This document shows positions 39,298-52,105 of a stretch of 64,000 nt of DNA, in pieces (positions within the stretch are counted from its first letter, which is position 1; every line of letters starts with the position of its first letter). Made by a program: the position numbers and the translations under genes. The stretch spans positions 220,461,679 to 220,525,678 of the forward strand of contig CM055265.1 in assembly GCA_029237695.1 (NCBI GenBank). The letters run 5' to 3'. The notes beneath the pieces are model-generated. The model saw nothing but the letters and a program-made list of their open reading frames with translations, had not been told where the DNA came from and did not search any database. The stretch comes from Conchocele bisecta. Lineage: Eukaryota > Mollusca > Bivalvia > Lucinida > Thyasiridae.

Positions 39298-39479
39298 ACG
39301 CCGAAACGTGGACTCTGAGCATAGACAATTATGTACAACTTATTGCACGGATGCGGCGAAATCCTTTGATCTCCGCAGTGTGCTAACTGCCGGAGATCAC
39401 TGTCTGGACCTGTCTGGCCCACTTCCCCCGTGTGTTAATTCACGGAGATACACTGTCAAGCGTGTGTTATATGCTTGAG

Positions 39480-40050
39480 ATTAACGCCTATTCTACATGT
39501 CAGGATAACCTGCGCATGCGCAAATATCAGCAATCAATTAAGTAGAGCAATACCGTTGCGTAACCTTTAACCAGTCATGCCCTGATAACATGACCCATTC
39601 ATGATTGACTGGCTACAAGTGACTGGGCGACTTTCGGATCGATACCCCGAATATGAAGTTTCATGGCGCTGTGTTACGAAAATACAAACATACTATTAAT
39701 TAGTGCTATGAAAATGCCAATAACACTAACAGCTCGTGGAGTGATATAATTGTTATAGAACCACGAACACCGTAGTCACTGATAAAGCAGCGCATGTGTG
39801 CATGCTGTGTTGGTTATACACTGATTGCATGCAAACGTAGTAATCCAGCTTCGGTAAGATTGTGAACCAGATAACAGACGCCTGCTATATTTTTGTCATT
39901 TTTAACTGCGGAAATGTAAATATTGGGGTACACAAGAGGAATGGCTGGAATTAAATTTTGTAATTATAGTATTCGTATTAAACTTACAATAAATTCGACA
40001 AAATATATAATTTTATCTCAGGCTTTCGACGTATCCGTGCAATAAATTAG
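39480..40050. other. intergenic, nothing recognised
   Basis: No gene or repeat structure seen. Confidence 0.35.
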
Positions 40051-40213
40051 TTAGATAATGTCGTCTCGTTGAATATGGTTAGTTAACAGCGCGTGGGGGG
40101 AATTTAAGGCGGCCGAAATACGTCTCGCCTACCGGCTCGAATATTTCCTGCCCCCTAAATTTCCCCCATGCGCTGTTAACTAACCATATTCGACTCGAAC
40201 ACATTATCTAACT
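40051..40213. repeat. 163-bp foldback hairpin
   Basis: Arms GTTAGATAATGT...CGA(A/T)TATGGTTAGTTAACAGCGC and inverse, extending inward through TGGGGGAAATTTA-type sequence to a GC-rich centre (CGGCCGAAATACGTCTCGCC). Arms are about 65 bp with a few mismatches. Confidence 0.8.
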
Positions 40214-40243
40214 TATACTAATGATTCCAATGATTTTGAACAC

Positions 40244-40354
40244 ATGTCGGTATCAGAACTGAAAGAAACACTATTTGTAATGGGAATCAAAACCAAAGTC
40301 CGTACAAAACGTAAATTAATTCAGATGGTGCGTAGTCATATCGCTAGTGAATGA
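40244..40354 (+). CDS. SAP-like motif mini-ORF, possibly a gene fragment
   Basis: The 36-codon frame MSVSELKETLFVMGIKTKVR...LIQMVRSH fits the SAP motif pattern (helix, LxxxGIxxxGxKxxLIxxV, helix), a DNA-binding module of nuclear and viral proteins. The frame is open upstream into the hairpin arm at 40051-40213. It may be an exon remnant or the tail of a mobile-element protein. Too short for a firm call. Confidence 0.3.
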   Translation: MSVSELKETLFVMGIKTKVRTKRKLIQMVRSHIASE

Positions 40355-40785
40355 GTATTTAATGTCCATATTATGTGACAACGCACCACAAGACAAGTGA
40401 CCCAAATTTGTTTAACCAGCATAGCTCCTGATCCTGTAACACACTCCCCGAACATGATAATGATGTAAACTGTTCAATTCCAACATCATTATACAAATTG
40501 GATACATGTTTGCCAAATGTTGACCACAATTGCATCACAAATGCGAAATTAAATTCCGCATTTGCGCTGAAATTTTCGTCTACATTGGATTTCATCTAAT
40601 TTATGAAATAAATATTTTAGTAATTTCAAACTCATTTTCGCATATACATTCCCATGTATTTCATTCTTGTTGATGAAAATAAAACATAAACAATAATTGC
40701 ATCAATACATTTCAAACGTGTTTGTTTTTATTTCATAATTAATTTCCTGGTTAAACGGACCCCATTTCTATAATAATTTCTTTCA
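40355..40785. other. intergenic, nothing recognised
   Basis: No gene seen on either strand. Confidence 0.35.
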
Positions 40786-40886
40786 CTGTCGAGCCTGGGA
40801 TTGGAACTTGTGCATTAGACGCTGTGTCGTTACCGTCACAGGTTCCAATCCCGTCTCGACCGTGAAATATATATATATATATATCT
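40786..40886. repeat. hairpin with GGGATTGGAAC arms plus (AT)n
   Basis: TTCACTGTCGAGCCTGGGATTGGAACTTGTG and the near-inverse CACAGGTTCCAATCCCGTCTCGACCGTGAA form about 28-bp arms. The inverse strand contains GGTTCCAATCCC, resembling a tRNA B box. An (AT)n microsatellite follows at 40867-40883. Confidence 0.7.
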
Positions 40887-42311
40887 CACGTCCCAGGCAG
40901 ATGGTAGTAAACGACACCTATCCGCGAGTCCAAAAATGAGAAATGCCCCCCGTATATGCACTCCAGCAACAATTCCTCATGCACGGTCAACTTAACTTCT
41001 CTTTGCCTACATGTATCTCAATTCTCCAACCGTTTACATGTCATGTAAGATATACATATAAATTACCCCACATCACACGATTTCCTGGGTTATTTGGAAA
41101 ACCAGGCATGGAACGGGTGGAATAAACTATTTAGAGCACGCTTGACCGCCTGTACGGTTGATAATCAGCTCGCTAAAACTCGCGGATTATCTCCACGTAC
41201 AAACGGACGAACCGTGCTATTAGTAGTGCGTATCCGGCGTCGATCAAACCTCCATTAACATTTTCACAACAAAGCAAGAATATTTAATTCCACATTTGGT
41301 ATAAAATATTTGCGATGTCATTTACGGAAAACATATTTAACTTTGGAAATCATTTTCACGTGGTCATAAATGTCATTTTCAATAAAATAAAAATGTTCGG
41401 GAAGTGAGATACATGTTAGCCTGACACGTTAATTATAATATCACAGTGGTCAATGGTGGAATCGCCACACTACATGTACATGGATTAATTATTATCGATA
41501 AAATTGCGTACATCACGTGACACCTGTAGATTTCCGAGCGATTACGGAAAAAGCCGATATCACGGAAATTGCCGACTGATCACCACGTATTGGTCAGCTG
41601 AAATTGACCATGTGGTCACTATGAATTTTGTCCAGGTACGATGGCCGAGAAAGTTGGATATGGTTGTCGAGTGATACCTAAGTCCGTTAACACATTCAGT
41701 ATTATATAATAAAATGTTAATCTATATTGTAAACGCAAGCAATATCGATCGACCGTGTGAAACAATTAAATTTACCTATAGCAGCCTTCCAGGAAGTTAA
41801 ATCATTACCCATTCGGCTTATTAATTACATCTGCGATGTGAAAGGCCGCCATAGGTATCAACAATGACAACCTCATCCAACAACACCAGATAATATGTAT
41901 GTTCACAAATCTTCTCAACATAGTGCATGCACCTATAATAGTGACATTCAAACAGCAAAGACGTTTGACTGAGAGAAAGAAGACTGAGAATAGTAGAACA
42001 ACAACAACAAGATGATACTGAAGCTGGTAGGAACACGTACATGTAACATACACATACATCTTCCTAACATGTGATGCAGAACGGTGATCGGGCTTCTGTG
42101 GTGGGATGGATGCTTCAGTTAATTATTCTCATATCTAATATGTACAGCAAAGTATCATGTGTTATTTACAAATCATTTAACGAACACTGTAGACTCCGAT
42201 CAGACAGCATGTCGTGCCGATCGGAGGCTGCCCTGGTCGCGGATGCATTTAATCCAGTGGCATAATGCTCCTTCATTGCTATAATAATACATACCTAAAA
42301 AACACACACAC
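40887..42311. other. intergenic, nothing firm
   Basis: A short hairpin CTCCGATC...GATCGGAG lies near 42190-42227. No gene. Confidence 0.35.
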
Positions 42312-42724
42312 GTGCACGGGCGCCGGAAACATCATAAGATTGGTCCGGCGATTTTAGTGGTGACCCTGCTACCCCAGAAGAAAAGTTTATGTCGTCACCA
42401 CTCAGTTAAACAGGCTCGCCGAGTCGGTTCAACTGAGTGGTAACAACATACACCTTTCATTAGTAATAAAGAAAATAGAAAGAAAATATTAATACATATC
42501 TTTTTTTTCTATTTTCTTTATTTCTCAATGAAAGTATATGTTGTTACCACTCATTTGAACCGTCTCGGCGAGACGGTTCAACTGAGTGGTAACAACATAC
42601 ACTTTTGATCAGAAATGAGAAAAATTGCAGAAAACATATTTACATTCCTCTTTTTTTATATAAGAATTCCAAATATGTCAAAAGTATTGATCCGGCAATC
42701 GCCGGACCTGTTCCGACGCCCCTG
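42312..42724. mobile_element. GGCGCCGGAA-ended foldback element
   Basis: The ends read ACGGGCGCCGGAAAC and GTTCCGACGCCCCTG, with TCCGGCGATT...AATCGCCGGA just inside. The interior is a 120-bp foldback (42438-42557; arms GAGTGGTAACAACATACACC... including AATAAAGAAAATAGAAA) plus a small perfect hairpin TTGAACCGTCTCGGCGAGACGGTTCAA at 42555-42581. Non-autonomous by appearance. Confidence 0.65.
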
Positions 42725-43440
42725 ACATGTTACTGGGAAAAGTGATCTACTTTCTTTTATTGATTACAATTATGTCACAGTATTATGAACAATATTCACA
42801 TTCTGCTATAAATATAAACTTACATGCAACTCGAGATTATGTCGATTACATGAATGACCATATAATGTACAACCCGGGTAGATTCACACCAGCTCAAGCA
42901 CAGCGATACAGCCCGATCAGGGTATACTCTGCTTTCCACTACGCACATCCTATTAAATTAGTACACCATGACATGGTAGAATGAATCAACTGGGTGAGTG
43001 AACAGTACAGTTCTACAACGAATGTAGATCCAGACCAGTCTGCACACGAATGTATATTCTGATGATCAGCGTATACTCCATTTAGAGAGGTTGTACTGTT
43101 ATATGAATCGTTATACTATTTTAGTGCACACATTTAACTTCCGCAGTGCAAGAACACAATTGTTGCAAATGATTATGTAATTGAGACAGCAACATAAAAC
43201 ATGATATTAAGTGTTCGGTAAATATTGAATGCATGACACTGTGTATATAAAGTAAATATAATCTATCATTTTCGTTCATTTAATATGATATTAATTTATT
43301 ATAGGCAAACACACGTCTGATTTCGCAAAGACAGTACTGTAGCCCAACCAAAATAACTGCAATTGCGAGAAGGGACAGCATATGTTAAGTAATTGTTGAT
43401 CTTAAAACGCGAAATGAATTTGTTTGGCATTATTGAGCAA
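42725..43440. other. intergenic; weak ORF only
   Basis: A 70-85 codon open frame (42727-42984) with a hydrophobic start is present but resembles no family and has no supporting copy. A pogo-like end is at 43078-43096. Confidence 0.3.
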
Positions 43441-46400
43441 ATATCACTATAGTGTATACGGTTATGTAGTTTTGCATTTTGTTTTCTACATTCTTGTAAC
43501 CGATGTTTTTTTGTCATCCTTAGAGCACGAAGAACAAACCTTTGGTTGGTTCCATTTTGTTCAACAAATCCTTTGGCCGCCATCTTCGATTTCAAAATAG
43601 CCGCCCTGAAATGCTATATTCATTATATATACACTTCTAATACAGGTAGAATATTGATTCGTGTTTTGGTGATGATCATCTTTTGACCACAAACAACAAC
43701 ACCAGTGTTATGTTCATGTTTAACAACCCTCATAGCGGCCATCTTAGATTTAAAAATGGCCTCCCTGAAATCTTATACACTATATTTTAATATTCATATC
43801 TACATTTATAATGCAGACAGAATGTTTGTTTTATGTTATGCCATCTACATACTTCAATTAATTAAACGGGGGTTGGTTCCGCTTTTTATGATGACTGGTA
43901 TGGCGGACAGTTTGTTTTAAAAATGGCCTCTCTGTAAATAATATGTATTGCGTCTTCACCATCAAATAAAACATTAGTTGTTTCTGTTGTATTCTAATTT
44001 TCAAAATGGCTGCCGTTAAAATCATATAATTCGGACATAATCATGCACAAATCGTTTGGACTGATTTGTTCCCAGAATATAATCATTATTGAAATTAAAT
44101 TAGAATGAATAAAGTCAACTTCAAGTCACTGTTTATGACAAACATGCTATATTCCAAAATTGCCACTGTGTGTATGCAGTGTTTTCAATAAGTTTCATCA
44201 CCATCTGCATTAGAGTCTCTATATTGTTGTTGTTCCGGAAAGGCAGTGCTGGCACAGGCAAACTCGAAATGCTGTCAAAGGAGTTGCTTACATAAAATAT
44301 ATACCCTATACAAACTTGTATGCAGGAAAGTGTCGAAGATCTGTCGTAAAGGCAGTATTTGTGCGATTAAATGACTTTTCCGGCAATGTGCACATGTTCA
44401 GTATGTGTAGACGACATATGTAAAATGTCAGATTGATTGCCAAATCACTGTTAGAGAGGTTGAATACACTATATACATACTACAGAATTGTATGTAGACA
44501 ACTGTAGAAACAGGGACAAGTTGAAAAGGCAGTATTGTTCCATGGTCATTATTATTATTTACGATTACCATATGGTCTTAACATATCACAACTCCTGTGT
44601 CAATATGAAAGTGATCAGTGTCTTGATGGTCCAAATTGCATTTCATTTGTTGTAGTTGTCATATTATGACTTGACAAAGCCAGAGATACTGTAGACATAC
44701 GCATCTAGGTCTGCAGTATGCTATGCCACAAAGGCAAGTCAATGGCTAATGTTTCCATATCATCTTTGATTATCGCAGAAAGCTAATATGCTCTGATTGA
44801 ACATGAATAATGAGGCATGCTATTTGGCTGGAAACGGTTTCGTTATGTGTACGGACTGACTGTTCAAGTGGAGCAAGATCACTTGCCTCTCATATCTATG
44901 AAATAAATGCTATATTCATGTCGTCACAGATTACAAGATATTTTACTGCTGCTGAATCAATATGGCATTGTCAATGAAACACGTTTCTGGCAAAAAACAT
45001 ACTAGTTACTGATACGCTATCCCACAGGTCAGTAACATACATATATTCTTACTTTATTAAGGGTATGAATTCACAGGTACATGTAGTATTCGCGAACTTA
45101 CATGTCAGTGATCACGAGTTGCAAGAAATTGCAAACTTTACTGAGCAAGATGCACACTTGATTCTGCTAGGAAAACGAGTATAAAGGGATAACACAGTTT
45201 CAGAACACAATGTCCACAGAAGAAAGTGGCGCTATGGGAATACAGAGATAAACTGAAAGGATCTGGACACATAATACTGACTCTTCTCGAGTCCAAAATG
45301 TTGCAAGCCGTGCACAATGGCCATCTCGGCATTCAGACTTAGACGAGCGCATGATATTATGTTCTGGTAAAATGGTAGGCAGATGTTCAATTGAAGATAG
45401 AAACTGAAATGCCAAAGAAACTCTGATATCAAACTGAGTACCAGGCCACCCATGACAAACTGTTGCTGCAAACATTTCCACATGGAATGAAAAGGAATTT
45501 CTGGTAACTGTTAAAAACAACAGTCAAACAGCATGAAATCCAAAATGGCCATTGGACAGTTGAAGGGGACTTACTATAAGCATAGTGTACCAAATACACA
45601 TGTGTCAGACGAAGTCTGCAATTTGCCTACGAGGAATTTGGTTTTTTTGACAAAGAATGGGATTTACTTAATGTCTCGTGCTCTATGTAGCCAAGGTTCA
45701 GTGGGTTAGCTGAGCGAACAGCAATCATTGTGAAACACAGTTTCGTAAATATTTTACCAATACTCGTCACGTGACACGGTCAATCATATCACATCTTTGA
45801 CATGCGCAGTGAAGTATCGGAAGTTGAGAAGAAAAATCTCTGTTCGAGTCCAAATCTAAATCTCCACGTAACTCTTTCCATTTGGTGATCTGGTCGCCAA
45901 AATTAACCACTCTCTGTACTGCCTGTCCCTCAGACATTTCGCCTTTTTGTTGGCCGACGCCGTTTCATACAATTTCCATCCTGGACGTTTCGACATGTTG
46001 ATATTCTTGTTTACATATTGGGAAGCCTACTGGCGCGCGTAGTATACTGCGCATGCGCACCGCAAGCCGTGATGTGAAAGTCGACGTCCCCGCACATTAT
46101 CAAAATATACTGTTACCGCCGCGCGTCGCTAACAGTAAATTGATAATTAATAAATCATTATATTTGTATAGCGGGCACTCGTAATTTTTAGAACTGGTGG
46201 AATAGTGATATAATTATACACTTATTTAATTCCCATAAAGAACATTTTGTGCCTACTGCGTGGGTATGTACCTTTAAAAGAGCGAAACACTGGCGACCAA
46301 GTTGGACTCCATAAAGAAAGCAAACTGTTAAGACCAGTTGCAGTCTGCTAACGCAATACCAGATCTTACAGAGTGCATATGGTGCACCATATCGCCGTAA

Positions 46401-46500
46401 TAGACGCTTTCTCATGAATCAATGGAGAATATGAGTATTTACCATTGCAATGCAATATACAATACCATAATATACACTTTATGGGATAAAAGGGATGATT
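43441..46500. repeat. region rich in degenerate GCCGCCATCTT / GGTTGGTTCC repeats
   Basis: Blocks at 43475-43615, 43730-43775, 43867-43930 and 43985-44015 belong to the dispersed family seen at 36110-36260. From 44.1 to 46.5 kb nothing firm is recognised apart from a short dispersed piece at 46178-46250. Confidence 0.5.
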
Positions 46501-46539
46501 TGCCATAGTTTCATCTTCTTATTTTAAAGGAAAACACAT

Positions 46540-47044
46540 GTGCTGACCAAGATATCATTTGAAGAAACATAACTATCAGCCACAACAATACGTAATACGT
46601 AATACACGTAAATACCTAATACAACACTACGTAATAGATATAAATTCTTGAAGTGTCAATGTATGTGACACCCTTATTTCCAGCGGCCATTTTGAAGAGA
46701 ATGGTGTCTGGTACCACATTAGTAGTTAGCAATAATCTCAACAGTTTGTGTTCATTGTATTATGAGTATAAGCAGAATGAACATACAAAATATCACCACT
46801 GCATTAAACATGTATAATAAATATTATATTGTCAAGTTTAAATGGCGGCCATTTTATTTTTAAAATATGCTGAAATAATTATGCCAATATTTCTTCTCCA
46901 TAATAATAATAAGGAAAAAACACCACATGTAATGACGTTGACGTTACATATAACTTAATATCGATGGTGGCCATTTTGAAATGCAAAATGGCCGCCATAT
47001 GGCTCTTATAAATTGGGACTAACTTCTGTTTTGTTATATGTTTT
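46540..47044. repeat. GGCGGCCATTTT-type repeat, left flank of 4-kb transposon
   Basis: GGCCATTTTGAAGA, TTAGCAATAATnTCA, TGCCAATATTTCTT, TTATnATATGGC(T) and adjacent words occur in the same order at 51070-51545, directly on the other side of the transposon. The two flanks are thus copies of one degenerate repeat in the same orientation. Confidence 0.65.
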
Positions 47045-47624
47045 ATATATGGGCCACGCTCTGTGAAAACCAGCCTTAATGACAACGTCATGAAAGGCTG
47101 AAAATGACGTCGCAAAATTACGCATAAATTTACCAACGTCACGTCGGATTTTGACACTTGGAATTGTTGCGTCAATGCAATAAGTTGTCCTATTTATAGC
47201 CATACTCTTTACGGCTCACAAATATTTTAATGTTGGATATGCGTGGCAGAATTGTACAGTTGTTTTCATAGTGGTTCATATAGTTGTCTTTTTTTTATTC
47301 GGTTTCCTTCAAGGAAATACGTAGTCATTTTGTCGATTATTTTTATACAAATTGGCATTTATGATTTGTATAATATATTATATGGACGACTTGTAAAATG
47401 ACATTTGAAACTAAATAACCATACGACCGGTATTTTTAGATAACACATTTTAAACTTTATTTATATATTTATATAACAATTACAAACAAACGCGAAAACA
47501 ATTGTAGTCGGCGTAGATGGAGGCGTCTGCATGTTTCTTAGTTTGGGTTGAAACCGGAATACTCACAGAAAACAAACTTATCCTGTCTAGCGACTACCAT
47601 CAGATATACATGTACTTACAACTT

Positions 47625-47690
47625 TAAGATCGAACCCGGGGCGCATGTGTGCGCTCTTTACTAATTATGCTATACTGTCCCGTTCAGATT
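47625..47690 (-). repeat. tRNA-derived sequence inside the 4-kb transposon
   Basis: On the minus strand the A-box-like TAGCATAATTAGTAAAGAGC is followed about 15 bases later by CCCCGGGTTCGATCT. The small GCGC..GCGC pairing between them resembles an anticodon arm. The homologous place in the truncated copy (about 5440-5480) keeps only the B-box part. Confidence 0.5.
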
Positions 47691-48497
47691 AGAGCAGGGT
47701 CGGGTGTTTTCAGCCGTCTAAGACGGAACTGTACGCGCTGTACAAACCCAGTTCCGATTTTGCGATTTATTTATAGATTACACTGCATTACGCATTTTGA
47801 TGAGTAACGCTAACCTTCACTTGAACGTGACAACCGATGTTCGAAATATGTAGACACACTCGGGTAACACTGCATTCATGTATTCATGATTTAATTATGC
47901 GTCTATGTAGATCTTCATATCGCATGATCATATTTATGAAAAGGTCTTGGTTTACAGATGTCGTTCTATGGAAAACTATTTATTTCGTAATGGCCGTGAA
48001 TACTTTCTGCACTGTTTGTCGCAAATTTAAAACTCACGGGGAAATGAACATGCGCAATATAAGATATCAACTTAGGTTTAAACGTGTTTACTGATGGGGG
48101 CGGTTAGTGCCGACGGCCGGTCAGACCCGGCCCCGCTCTACGTGAAAGTGTGCCCGCAACCGTTACTTTTATTAAAGAAAATGTAAACAGTTGGCTCATT
48201 AACTGTGACACGTATTCTGGATAAAATTTGCCACCGATAGAACTGGGCATAGGTCTTAATTCATTTGATTTACTGATTCACCGTCGAATGTTTCGAAAAT
48301 CAACATAAAATCAAATTGGGGAAATTGTCAGAAAAATAATCGTATCACAGATAAAACAATATGATAGTGCTAATTACGCGGCTCCTGGCATATCGCATCA
48401 TGTTTACACTGGGCCAAACATGTTTTATTATTTAGTATTGCGTGTGTTGGTATTGTGTCACAGGCATATTTACTGCGAACATAATTGTAGCCACCGG

Positions 48498-48708
48498 GGG
48501 CCCGTTTCACTAAACTTCGTACAACTAAAATGTTCGTAAGAGCAAATCTAGGATCGTCTGGAAATTTGAATTGATTGATTTACATTTATCGACATAGGCT
48601 GCTCAATAAATGTAATAATTGTTTACAGGAAAATGTTGTTAATGTGGACTATCTTAATTTTGTACTTACGAACATGTTAGGCTTACGAAGTTTAGTGGAA
48701 CGGGCCCC
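48498..48708. mobile_element. GGGCCCGTTTC-ended MITE, copy 2, with empty-site evidence
   Basis: GGGCCCGTTTCACTAAACTT...GAAGTTTAGTGGAACGGGCC. It interrupts the transposon sequence between GTAGCCACC and AGGGACGTAGCC. The same place in the truncated copy (about 5075-5095) reads GGCTACGTCCCTGGCGGCTAC without any insert, so the MITE arrived later. Confidence 0.85.
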
Positions 48709-51069
48709 AGGGACGTAGCCTACTGATGTGTATCTGTATCTGCAACCACTTCAAAAATATCACATTACATCAGCCGTACGATTGCCGTTTGATGATTGTT
48801 AAATATTATTTTAATTGACCATTTGTAAATATGGTTATATGAATGTATGGCATATATTTTACTAGTATTTTTGCAATCAGTGCAGACCCTGATCAGGCTG
48901 CGCAGATGCACAGGTCTCCAACATTTACACATTTAAGAAGTCCTACTTTAGATCGTTGTTAATTTACTTACTACTAAACACTGGATGCCTGCGTGCTTTA
49001 TTGTTTTTTATCAAATGGACTTCTTAATTGAAACAGTTTACTATATTTTCGTGCTAGCACCGTGTGTTCGTCGACCAATCGGAGCTCGGGAGACTGCTAG
49101 GTGTGTCTGGCGGTATGCCCTCCTGAATATTTTTGATATCTACACCCCATTTTGCGGCGTTATAACGCATTTTAGAGCAAACATATATTTACTCGCAAAA
49201 TTTTAGTTTTAGGGGGGCGCACGCCGGGTTTTCCCCTACTTGAATCCGCCCTGGAATACACAACTTCTATATTTGCAGATTCAAACGAGACGCTTCAAAC
49301 AAATGTCGCAATTTTGTGGTCGGTACAAATTTAGTGTGTAAATAACTGACTTGATTATATAGTGTGCAGACATGATTCAAAATACATATACGTACGCTAC
49401 GGTGCTTTTTAGCATGGCTTGGTTGGCCACTCATTTCTTTGTTTACAAAGGCGTTGAATGTACTTTTTTCTGAAACGCAACACAATTAAATTGCAAATTT
49501 CGTTTTCAAATTAATTATTCCCGACGAGAGGATACAGTGTATACATGCACCAGTACTATTATGCTTACTGCCGGTATTTTTATTAGAACATTTTATAACA
49601 ATTATACAATCATGTATGTCACATCGACACATTTTCCCTATATTGACAGGTTTATGTATATATATATTTGTTTTCAAATGGTAAACCCATTATCAAAAAT
49701 TCAAACCGACACACATTTAAAAATACACAGTAATGGATGTTGCCCTGAATGTTCTGTTGGCCACTTTTGATTTTAACAACTATACATTCCACTTACTAAA
49801 TAAATACGCATGCGGTCGAGCGGGCATCAGTCACGCAAATAAAAACATATGAAGGAATCTACAAAGTACGGTTGATAAATGCGTACATTTATAAAATTTG
49901 AAGAAACTTATATAAAAAATCAGTACCGGCAGTAAATTCATAGACAGGATCGAGACGGGTAGCCCACACAATAACTTTTTTAAGTGGACACACCATCTGC
50001 CCCTCTGTGTGGAGGCAGTGGCGCGGCGGTGGGCAGCCGAGGGAGTGGGGGTCAGCGCAGGATTTCCCCATAGACCGTCCGTCAGTCATATTGGCTACAC
50101 AGAAAAACGTTCCTCCCGCTTTCTGAGATGTAAATTTAATTCCGAGAATCGGTTATGGACAGTCGATTTTTAATTTGTTTAATTTAAAACTCCCGGGTGG
50201 GGGGGGGGGGTGGCGGGGGGGGGGGCGACTACCCTCTATACACCATCGGGCGCTGAAGTCATTGATATGTGCAGCCATAGGCCTATCCAAATTCTAACCA
50301 AATTCAGGCCATTCATTTCTACAGAAAATAGTTCATTTCTTTCAAACACAGATTGTTTCAATTTCAAACACCAGGAATGTCGTTTAGTTGTTTGTGTTGG
50401 GTCCTTGGTGAGTGACGTAATGTCTACATCAATACATGACGTCACAATTAACTGTTACGTAAATAACGTCAATTAGTTTCTGAACTAAATTCTCAAATAA
50501 TTACAATGTATCTTTCTGACGGTACATGTATATGCATACTCTGTGATAGTGGGCGATAGTAGCAAATTACGAGGTCACATGTCGGCTAATAATATATTTA
50601 ACATTGATAGTGGTGCGTTTGGTTTGTTCACTACATGTACATATCATAGTTTTATTCTGTTCAATGTTTGATTGTATTCATACTAACTCTTGTAGATACA
50701 TTTAGTGCAACTTATCAACAAATACAGTTTACAGCAAGCACAGTCAATGAGTCTATGAACACGCATTTCTAATGTAGGCTGTTGTGTTGCATTGTACAAA
50801 CGTCAGCGTTTCAATAACGTCATTTTCTCGATGACGTTACTTTTTTTCCTTGCGTGATTGACATGTTGCTACAAAAAGTGAGATAAAACAAAAACTATGA
50901 AACATATTTGCATTTTCTTTTCAGCATATTGTTTGTGAAAGGTATCCGCATCCAAAAATGTAAAAAAGTGCAAATCGAAAATGTTGTCATTAAGGCCGGT
51001 TTTCACAGAGCGCGGCCCATATATATATGTTTTCAAGCCAACACACACGTTCCAATCACAATATCATTT

Positions 51070-51545
51070 TAAAGAACATAACTACAGCCACAGAAATATT
51101 AGAATGTGTAACAAATCAATGATGTGGCGATGTACATAACACACTTAGTTTCGGTGGCCATTTTGAAGATAAAGATTACTCGTAGCACAATACCAGTTAG
51201 CAATAATGTCAGCAGACTGTGTTCAAAGAAAGACGAGTATAACCAGAAGGAAAATACAAATTATTACCACGACATTCAAAAATGTCAAATCAATACTTTA
51301 TTTCCAATTTTGAAATGGCGGCCAATTTGAAAACCAAATGGCTGATATCTCAAAATTTATTGATATCATTCTGCCAATATTTCTTGTCTATAATAATGTG
51401 TTGTTCGCTGTAAAAGCACCACAAATAATGACTTTTACCGCAAAATATAAATTTCAATGGCTGCCATTTTGAATTTTAAGATGGCGACCATATGGCTTAT
51501 AGATAAAAATGGAACCAACCTCAGTTTTGTTGTATGTGGTCTATA
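51070..51545. repeat. GGCGGCCATTTT-type repeat, right flank of 4-kb transposon
   Basis: Homologous, same orientation, to 46540-47044. It ends with the inverse of the GGTTGGTTCCATTTT block. Confidence 0.65.
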
Positions 51546-51960
51546 GATGAAAAAAATCTTGGTTCAAACAAGGTAGCAAAAACATTCACAAAACCTAAAA
51601 TAATGACATAACAGAATACACTACTAGTTGGAAGGATTATATAGCTGTAATTAATACATGTTGTTATCAGAACATTTTAGATCATAACATAACAAAAAGC
51701 CTATCTTTGGTCAATTGAAGGGTCAGTGCAAGGAGGAGGCTAAGTCCTCATGTCCCTCATGACTTAGCCCCCGTCTTCCACTAACCCCTTCACTTTATTA
51801 GCATTGTAACAATTTTAAAAGGATTAAATGAAAGGTTCAGACGTATGTACGTTTTATTTAACTATTTGCATGCTGGGATATTTGTGGGCTATACATAGTT
51901 CAAATATAGCAGATGACAATTCATTATAGTTTCTTTTATTTATCCTTATAAATGTCATGA
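51546..51960. other. intergenic, nothing recognised
   Basis: A weak hairpin (GGCTAAGTCCTCAT...ATGACTTAGCC) lies at 51739-51770. No gene. Confidence 0.35.
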
Positions 51961-52026
51961 ATATGTCTTGGAATTTCATTAGAATTGTGTCCGGAGGACA
52001 CAATTCTAATGAAATTTCAAGACATA
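51961..52026. repeat. perfect-arm foldback TTTCATTAGAATTGTGTCC
   Basis: ATATGTCTTGGAATTTCATT... is mirrored at the other side of a 3-base loop (GGA). Arms are about 31 bp with one mismatch. It sits 80 bp downstream of the thymidine phosphorylase exon, inside its first intron. Confidence 0.85.
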
Positions 52027-52105
52027 TTTACAGAGAGAAATAAAACATATACTCCTAAATCGTTTGGCGTATATTTTCGCCGCTAGCATGCAAAGAGTTA
52101 AGTAC

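Larger units (their letters stand above)
47045..51025. mobile_element. 4-kb transposon with GGGCCACGCTCTGTG terminal inverted repeats
   Basis: The left end ATATGGGCCACGCTCTGTGA...CCTTAATGACAAC is matched inverted at the right end (GTTGTCATTAAGGCCGGTTTTCACAGAGCGCGGCCCATAT), giving ends of about 40 bp. No transposase is visible, so it is non-autonomous or decayed. It includes a tRNA-like stretch (minus strand, about 47625-47690) with TAGCATAATTAGTAAAGAGC and GGGTTCGATC at tRNA spacing, a G-rich tract at 50196-50226 and a later MITE insertion at 48498-48708. A truncated inverted copy lies at 2895-6040. Confidence 0.75.

Noticed and set aside
42727..42984. 85-codon frame with hydrophobic N-terminus
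   Set aside because: No homologous copy, no family resemblance; could be chance in AT-rich sequence.
45138..45520. Overlapping minus-strand frames of 64-106 codons
   Set aside because: Composition is not protein-like, the frames overlap in two registers and no motif is recognised.
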